Source: DASUMP01 sp036277635
GTDB lineage: Bacteria; Actinomycetota; Acidimicrobiia; IMCC26256; PALSA-610
Assembly (NCBI GenBank): GCA_036277635.1
Contig: DASUMP010000278.1
Span: forward strand, 1-5,265
DNA: 5,265 nucleotides
Direction of reading: 5' to 3'
The notes beneath the pieces are model-generated. The model was given only the letters and a program-made list of their open reading frames with translations, was not told the DNA's origin and ran no database searches. Below are positions 1 through 5,265 of this stretch, one piece after another; position 1 is the first letter of the stretch, and each line of letters begins with the position of its first letter. The translations under genes and the position numbers were made by a program.

Positions 1-111
1 CCGGCGGTGCAGAACGCGGTGGTCGACGCGCTCGCGCACCTCGGCGTCCTCCACATCGACATGCCGTGCACGTCCGAGCGCGTGTGGCAGGCGATCCGCG
101 CCCACACCTAG
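1..111 (+). CDS. C-terminal end of a molybdopterin-binding large subunit (xanthine dehydrogenase / aerobic CO dehydrogenase CoxL-like), partial
   Basis: The reading frame is open from base 1 and ends at TAG 109-111, giving 36 residues with the 5' end outside the window. The peptide contains AVVDALAHLGVLHIDMP followed by SERVWQAI. This resembles the usual extreme C-terminus of molybdenum hydroxylase large subunits (pattern 'NAVxDAL...GVxHIDMPxTxxRVWxAI'). Family knowledge: these subunits carry the molybdopterin cofactor and act with FAD (CoxM-type) and 2Fe-2S (CoxS-type) subunits to oxidise CO or N-heterocyclic/aldehyde substrates. The tail cannot distinguish true form I CoxL from other family members, because the diagnostic active-site loop lies upstream of the window. 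The gene converges on the sulfotransferase gene, and the two stop codons overlap in one CTAG. Any partner subunits would be to the left. Confidence 0.75.
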   Translation, partial: PAVQNAVVDALAHLGVLHIDMPCTSERVWQAIRAHT

Positions 112-1046
112 CGCGGCGGCTCGAACAGGTCGTAGGGGAACCGCGCGAGCGTCGCGCGGATCGTCGCGACCTGCGCCGGGTCGAGCTGGTCGCGCCACTT
201 CTCGCTGAGCGTCGAGGCGACGCGCTGGGTCGCCCACCCGTGTCCGGGCCGGTCCGACGCAGCGACGAACTGCTCCGCCGCGTCGCCCCACACGAGGCCG
301 AGTCGAGCCGCGAGCTCGCGCAACACCGAGGCCGGCTCCACGCACGCCGCTTCGTGACTCACCACGATCCAGTCGGGATGGCGAGCGACGTGCTCGTGCA
401 ACGCACAGAGCAGCGTTCCGAGGTACGCGCTGTCGCGTTCGAGCGGCGGCGCGTCGTGACCGGGCAACGTCAGACCCCACCGCCGGTGCGCCTCCGCCAC
501 GACCGCGTGGTGTCCGGACGGCGCGGTGTTCGGGAAGCCGAGCTCCAACCACGACGCCATGACGTTCAGCGGGTTGCGGTGCGTCACGACGACCCGAGGC
601 GCGAAGCGATCGACGATCCAGTCGGCGGCGAGCGCGGCGTGCACCGACTTCACGACGACCGCGGCCGGTGGCGGCGCCGGCGCGACGCGCGGACGGGCGA
701 GGCGACACACCACCTGAATGCGCACGCTCGTTCCGCGACCCTCGCGGGCGCGTCGGCGCTCCTCGGGGGTCGTGCGCGCGAACAGGGCGCGAGCGAGTCG
801 GTCGGCTCGCGTCCCGGCCGGCGCGCCGCCGGAGAAGGCGCCCGCCCACAGCCGCGCGTAGTCGGCGGCGTCGGCACCCGGTTCCAGGACGGGATGGTGC
901 GCGAGCGCGCGCTTGGCCCGGAACGCGAACGGGTCCTCGACGCCGTCGGGCTCGTGGACGTACGCGGTCGCGTCGGCATGTCCGAGCGCTTCGCCGATCC
1001 ACGTCGTCGCGGTCCGGGGCGCTCCCAGCACGAGCACTCGTTGCAT
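108..1046 (-). CDS. Sulfotransferase family protein (PAPS-dependent fold)
   Basis: This 312-residue protein begins at ATG 1044-1046 and ends at TAG 108-110. The N-terminus MQRVLVLGAPRTATTW (residues 1-16) is the 5'-phosphosulfate-binding P-loop that sits within the first 20 residues of sulfotransferases, which supports this start. The usual Gly of 'GTTW' is Ala13 here. A 'YVHEPDG' segment (29-35) follows, typical of a bacterial/actinobacterial subgroup. The 3'-phosphate-binding motif is VVVTHRNPLNVMASW (152-166), with the expected Arg157 and Ser165. Residues 278-303 resemble the C-terminal helical region of the family. Family role: transfer of a sulfuryl group from PAPS to a hydroxyl or amine acceptor such as a glycan, lipid or small metabolite. 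The acceptor is unknown here. No signal peptide or membrane segment is seen, so the protein is probably cytoplasmic. No clear Shine-Dalgarno precedes the start, and leaderless translation is possible. It is a single-gene unit, convergent with the left gene and divergent from the CNB gene. Confidence 0.85.
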   Translation of the reverse strand: MQRVLVLGAPRTATTWIGEALGHADATAYVHEPDGVEDPFAFRAKRALAHHPVLEPGADAADYARLWAGAFSGGAPAGTRADRLARALFARTTPEERRRAREGRGTSVRIQVVCRLARPRVAPAPPPAAVVVKSVHAALAADWIVDRFAPRVVVTHRNPLNVMASWLELGFPNTAPSGHHAVVAEAHRRWGLTLPGHDAPPLERDSAYLGTLLCALHEHVARHPDWIVVSHEAACVEPASVLRELAARLGLVWGDAAEQFVAASDRPGHGWATQRVASTLSEKWRDQLDPAQVATIRATLARFPYDLFEPPR

Positions 1047-1111
1047 CGACGGGCACGCTACGGCCCGATCGGGACCACCGCCGGTCCCGCCGGTGTGGTA
1101 GTGGTGTCGCG
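1047..1111. promoter_or_regulatory. Divergent promoter region between the sulfotransferase and CNB genes
   Basis: Only 65 bp separate the two divergent start codons, so both promoters must lie here or in the flanking coding DNA. On the minus strand TAGCGT (1060 down to 1055) matches the TANNNT -10 pattern and ends 8 nt before the sulfotransferase ATG, as expected for a leaderless or near-leaderless transcript. On the plus strand TAGTGG (1099-1104) lies 7 nt before the CNB ATG but lacks the final T, so it is weaker. Neither gene shows a convincing Shine-Dalgarno. The interval also contains a palindrome at 1064-1073 and two copies of CGCCGGT (1079-1085 and 1088-1094). Promoter positions are inferred. 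Confidence 0.45.
1064..1073. repeat. Perfect 10-bp palindrome CCCGATCGGG, possible operator
   Basis: CCCGATCGGG is fully self-complementary. It sits immediately upstream of the candidate minus-strand -10 element and about 40 bp upstream of the CNB start. Its position in a short divergent spacer would suit a dimeric regulator, but 10-bp palindromes arise readily by chance in DNA this rich in G+C. No regulator gene is visible in the window. Confidence 0.3.
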
Positions 1112-1534
1112 ATGAGCGACGACCACGTGCACCGGCTGCGAGCCGTCCCGATGTTCTCGGAGCTGCCCGACGACGCGCTCGCCCGCGTCGTCGACTGCGC
1201 GACCGAGGTAGAGATCGAAGCCGGGCACGTCTTGATCCAGCCCGGCCAGGAAGGTGCGGGCATGTTCGTGCTGCTCGACGGGACGGCGGCCGTCGAGCTG
1301 CCGGGCAGCACCCTCGAGTGCGGGCCGGGCGAGTTCCTGGGCGAGCTGTCGATGCTCGTGCCCGGCGTGCTCCACACGGCGCGCGTCCGGGCGACCACGT
1401 CGGTGCGGTGCCTCGCGATCAGCCGCGCCGACTTCGAGCGGCTGCTCGCCGAGGAGCCCCGGGTCGCCGTCGGGATGCTGCCGGTGCTCGCCCGTCGTCT
1501 CGCCGAGACCGACCGGCTGCTCGGGAAAAGCTGA
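1112..1534 (+). CDS. Stand-alone cyclic nucleotide-binding domain protein (CRP-like sensor domain only)
   Basis: The 140-residue protein begins at ATG 1112 (no other in-frame start codon lies close upstream) and ends at TGA 1532-1534. It opens with the N-terminal signature 'LRAVPMFSELPDDALARV' (9-26), followed by 'GHVLIQPGQEGAGMFVLLDGTAAV' (38-61), the cupin-like beta-roll of the family. The phosphate-binding cassette FLGELSMLVPGVLHTARVRATT (75-96) aligns without gaps to E. coli CRP as I recall it: Glu78 matches CRP Glu72 and Thr89 matches Ser83. CRP Arg82, which holds the cyclic phosphate, is His88. In the C helix Thr133 matches CRP Thr127, while Ser128 becomes Asp134. The chain stops right after this helix, so there is no helix-turn-helix domain and no membrane or kinase domain. 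It may be a small ligand sensor or protein-interaction module. Binding of cAMP or cGMP is uncertain. Its stop is 2 bp from the stop of the convergent fumarase gene. Confidence 0.85.
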   Translation: MSDDHVHRLRAVPMFSELPDDALARVVDCATEVEIEAGHVLIQPGQEGAGMFVLLDGTAAVELPGSTLECGPGEFLGELSMLVPGVLHTARVRATTSVRCLAISRADFERLLAEEPRVAVGMLPVLARRLAETDRLLGKS

Positions 1535-1536
1535 GG

Positions 1537-3177
<1,641 letters not shown>

Positions 3178-3185
3178 CCCACCAG

Positions 3186-3190
3186 TCCTC
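3186..3190 (-). promoter_or_regulatory. Ribosome binding site for the fumarase gene
   Basis: On the minus strand the sequence GAGGA ends 8 nt before ATG 3177-3175. It is the only clear Shine-Dalgarno in this window. It fixes the fumarase start and excludes the long in-frame extension that would overlap the upstream gene. The other complete genes in the window lack a comparable site. Confidence 0.75.
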
Positions 3191-3218
3191 GTCGCGTCGC
3201 CCGACCGCGCTGCAGTCT

Positions 3219-3235
3219 CGCGCCGCTCCGGCGCG
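3219..3235 (-). other. GC-rich hairpin between the sulfatase-like and fumarase genes
   Basis: A perfect 7-bp stem (3219-3225 pairing with 3229-3235) closes a 3-nt loop. It begins one base after the stop codon of the sulfatase-like gene, in the direction of transcription, and lies about 29 nt before the fumarase ribosome binding site. No T-run follows, so it is not a classic intrinsic terminator. It could attenuate read-through, protect an mRNA 3' end after processing, or be chance pairing in G+C-rich DNA. Confidence 0.35.
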
Positions 3236-3236
3236 C

Positions 3237-5255
3237 TCACGAGATCGGGCGCAGCACCACCGAGCCGCCGGAGCCGTCGATCTCGTAGAGCACCAGCTCG
3301 TTGCGACCGACCCGGAGCAGCGACTCGGGGACGAGGAACCACACGTTGGGGTCGCTCGTGTTCTCGTGCGTGTTCGACCACGCCGCGACCCGGCCGTTGA
3401 CCGCGAGCGCGATCGGGTGGATGCCCGTCGTGTCGACGAAGCCGCGGACGTACACGGGCGCGCGCCCGGCGTCGGGGTCGTAGTCGGGGGCGCGGTCGTG
3501 GAGCCGCGCCGCGAGCTCCGACGGCGGGCCGACCGTGAACGAGGCGACGTCGCGTCCCACCAGCGCGCCATGGGCGCCGTGCCGGAACACGCGCAGCGGG
3601 TCGTCGGGGCCGACCGGCCGCGCCACCGCGGGCGCTTCCTCCAACAGCGCGGCGTACCAGGTCGACGCGTCGAGCACCGCGCTGCCGTCGCGGTCGGCTT
3701 CGACGTCGTCGAGATCGTGGAGGAACACGCGCTTCTCCGAGCCGGGCCGCAGGTCGTCGCCCGCGAGCGACACACCGTCGACGTCCCACGGCAGCTCGGT
3801 GCCGAGCAGGTCGGCGATCGTCGGGAGGATGTCGATCGCTTCGGCGTTGCGCTCGTCGATCCGACCGACGGTCTGGCCCGGCGCCTTCACGAACAGCGGC
3901 GTGTACGCGATGTCGCCGCGCGTCTCGGGGACCATGGCGCGCAGCGGGTGCGCGGTGCGGAACGACACCCCGTGGTCGGCGGTGACCACGACGAGCGCGT
4001 CGTCGTAGGTGCCGAGCGAACGGAGCCGTTCGAGCATCTCGCCGAGCAGCTGGTCGGTGAGCTGCAGCTGGAGGATGTGGCGCGCCTTGGCGATCGCGAC
4101 CGCGTCGTCGTCCTGCCAAAGGGTGAACACGGTGCCGTCGTAGTGCGCGTCGTACGCGCGCCCCGACGGCAGGAGCTCCCACGCCTGGTGGGGCAACAGC
4201 ACGTGCGCGAAGTCGAGCCGCGGACCCGGTTCGGTCGCGACGTCGGCGACGAACTCGCGGGCGAGGTCGAGCCGCTTCGTCGTGAGCACGCTCTCGTCGA
4301 TGTCGAACGGTGCCGCGACCGCCGCGCCGTCGTCGGGCGCTCGATCGAACCGGTCGAACCACACGTCGCGACTCCGCTCGAGGAGGGCGCGCAGTCCACC
4401 ACCCCCCGCTCGTGCGCACAGGTCGGTCGGGCACACCGCGGAGATCGGTTCCTGTACATGCATCGTGTACGTGCCCCCGAGCAGCGTGAAGATGCTCTCC
4501 GGGTACGAGGTCGCCACCGGGACGCGATCGGCGTCGGGCCGGCGACCGGTCATGATCGCCGGGACCGCCACCCGCGTCGTCGTCGCCACGGTCGTGTGGT
4601 TCCGGTACCACGTGGAGCCCTCGGCGAGCGCGGCGAAGTTCGGGAACAGGCTCGCGTCGATCGCGCCCGACTCGTCGAGCAACGATGCCGTCGGCAGCTC
4701 GTCGAAGACGACGAACAACACCGGCGCCGTCGCGTCGGTCGTCTCGACCGACGCGGCACCGCTGCTGCGCACGAGGTCGCCCGACGGACTCGCGAAGAAG
4801 AACAGCCCCACGAAGAGCAACGGCGCAACGATCGCGTACGTGAGGAAGAGCCCCATCGCGGCGAGCCGTCGTTGTGCGACGGCGGCGAGCGTCGCGGTGA
4901 GCGTCGCGACGACGAGGATCGTCTCCCGGGCGAGGTCGGTGCTGCGCACGAGCACCTGCACGACGAACACGCCGGCGAGCGCGCCGATCACCACCGAGTG
5001 GACGAACGACCGAGCGCGCCCGCCGAGGAGGCGGGTGCACACCGACGCGCCCCAGATCACGACCGCCGGTCCGACGACCCACGCGGCCACGAACGCCACG
5101 ATCTCGGTGCGGCTGACCGCGGCGCCGAGCAGGGTCTCGGGCGCGTCGCCGAAGACGTCGAGGATCGGCTGCGCGAACACGAACGCACCGACCGCGAGCA
5201 CCTGCGCGAAGTAGCGCGACTCCTCGGCGACGATGCCGAGCCGGTTTCCCGACAC
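3237..5255 (-). CDS. Membrane-anchored sulfatase-like / alkaline phosphatase superfamily hydrolase or transferase
   Basis: From GTG 5253-5255 the frame gives 672 residues, ending at TGA 3237-3239. The frame stays open to the window edge, so the true start may lie further upstream. Five hydrophobic segments (about 17-34, 52-73, 83-104, 112-129, 132-155) precede the catalytic domain. An odd number of helices would place that domain outside the cell, as in LtaS. Superfamily motifs follow in order: PVLFVVFDELPTASLLD (178-194, metal Asp185), FPNFAALAEGSTWYRNHTT (204-222), TTTRVAVPAIMTGR (225-238) at the nucleophile site, HVLLPHQAWELLPSG (351-365, His355), and VVVTADHGVSF (422-432, Asp427 and His428). 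Lining up the 'TG' of the nucleophile loop places Thr227 where sulfatases have the Cys/Ser converted to formylglycine, which favours a phosphatase or phosphotransferase-type mechanism. Cys275 and Cys280 could form an extracytoplasmic disulfide. Residues about 600-672 look like a small beta-rich C-terminal domain. The substrate is unknown, plausibly an envelope lipid or glycan. It is probably upstream in the same operon as fumarase. Confidence 0.82.
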   Translation of the reverse strand: MSGNRLGIVAEESRYFAQVLAVGAFVFAQPILDVFGDAPETLLGAAVSRTEIVAFVAAWVVGPAVVIWGASVCTRLLGGRARSFVHSVVIGALAGVFVVQVLVRSTDLARETILVVATLTATLAAVAQRRLAAMGLFLTYAIVAPLLFVGLFFFASPSGDLVRSSGAASVETTDATAPVLFVVFDELPTASLLDESGAIDASLFPNFAALAEGSTWYRNHTTVATTTRVAVPAIMTGRRPDADRVPVATSYPESIFTLLGGTYTMHVQEPISAVCPTDLCARAGGGGLRALLERSRDVWFDRFDRAPDDGAAVAAPFDIDESVLTTKRLDLAREFVADVATEPGPRLDFAHVLLPHQAWELLPSGRAYDAHYDGTVFTLWQDDDAVAIAKARHILQLQLTDQLLGEMLERLRSLGTYDDALVVVTADHGVSFRTAHPLRAMVPETRGDIAYTPLFVKAPGQTVGRIDERNAEAIDILPTIADLLGTELPWDVDGVSLAGDDLRPGSEKRVFLHDLDDVEADRDGSAVLDASTWYAALLEEAPAVARPVGPDDPLRVFRHGAHGALVGRDVASFTVGPPSELAARLHDRAPDYDPDAGRAPVYVRGFVDTTGIHPIALAVNGRVAAWSNTHENTSDPNVWFLVPESLLRVGRNELVLYEIDGSGGSVVLRPIS

Positions 5256-5265
5256 GTTCCCGGCT

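Noticed and set aside
668..1111. Upstream extension of the CNB frame to 288 residues
   Set aside because: The extra part is antisense to the sulfotransferase and Arg-rich. Family homology begins at the ATG at 1112.
66..1115. Plus-strand open frame of 349 codons across the sulfotransferase gene
   Set aside because: It is very Arg-rich and without motifs, while the opposite strand encodes both sulfotransferase cofactor motifs.
3178..5082. In-frame upstream extension of the fumarase frame, and a possible giant fusion protein
   Set aside because: The extension is out of frame with the sulfatase-like gene, has Arg-rich non-protein-like composition, and the ATG at 3177 has a proper ribosome binding site.
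4282..5214. Plus-strand open frame of 310 codons opposite the membrane domain of the sulfatase-like gene
   Set aside because: It is Ser/Thr/Ala-rich with no domain. The minus strand shows coherent membrane helices and catalytic motifs.

Overview
The window reads as a compact piece of chromosome from a high-G+C Gram-positive bacterium. An actinobacterium, plausibly of the class Acidimicrobiia, is the best guess. The reasons are the strong G/C bias at third codon positions, the mix of gene families (a CO-dehydrogenase-type large subunit, a 'YVHEP' sulfotransferase, a stand-alone cyclic-nucleotide-binding domain, a class I fumarase, and a multi-pass sulfatase-like membrane protein with an 'LLPHxxW' motif), and the scarcity of strong Shine-Dalgarno sites. 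The taxonomic call is an inference from protein style, not a measurement.

Layout from left to right. Bases 1-111 (+) hold the last 36 codons of a molybdopterin-binding subunit of the xanthine dehydrogenase / aerobic CO dehydrogenase large-subunit family. Bases 108-1046 (-) encode a 312-residue PAPS-dependent sulfotransferase-fold protein, and its stop codon shares a CTAG tetranucleotide with the stop of the first gene. Bases 1047-1111 are a 65-bp divergent promoter region with a perfect 10-bp palindrome. Bases 1112-1534 (+) encode a 140-residue single-domain cyclic-nucleotide-binding (CRP-like sensor) protein with no DNA-binding domain. After a 2-bp gap, bases 1537-3177 (-) encode a full-length class I iron-sulfur fumarase of 546 residues. 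Bases 3237-5255 (-) encode a 672-residue membrane-anchored alkaline-phosphatase/sulfatase-superfamily protein. It lies 59 bp upstream of the fumarase on the same strand, so the two may be co-transcribed. Its true start may lie beyond the right edge.

How the genes relate: no single pathway is evident. Fumarase is TCA-cycle housekeeping. The sulfotransferase and the sulfatase-like membrane protein could both modify glycans or lipids, but they are in different transcription units and nothing in the sequence ties them together. The CNB protein could be a small ligand sensor, although its phosphate-binding arginine is replaced by histidine. Coding density is very high: only about 126 bp between the genes is non-coding, and no stretch over 300 bp lacks a gene. 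I saw no tRNA, rRNA, CRISPR array, insertion sequence or prophage.

I do not see a clearly new biological system. The items most worth a second look are the Thr-for-Cys active site and five-helix anchor of the sulfatase-like protein, the altered ligand pocket of the CNB protein, and the extremely tight convergent gene junctions.
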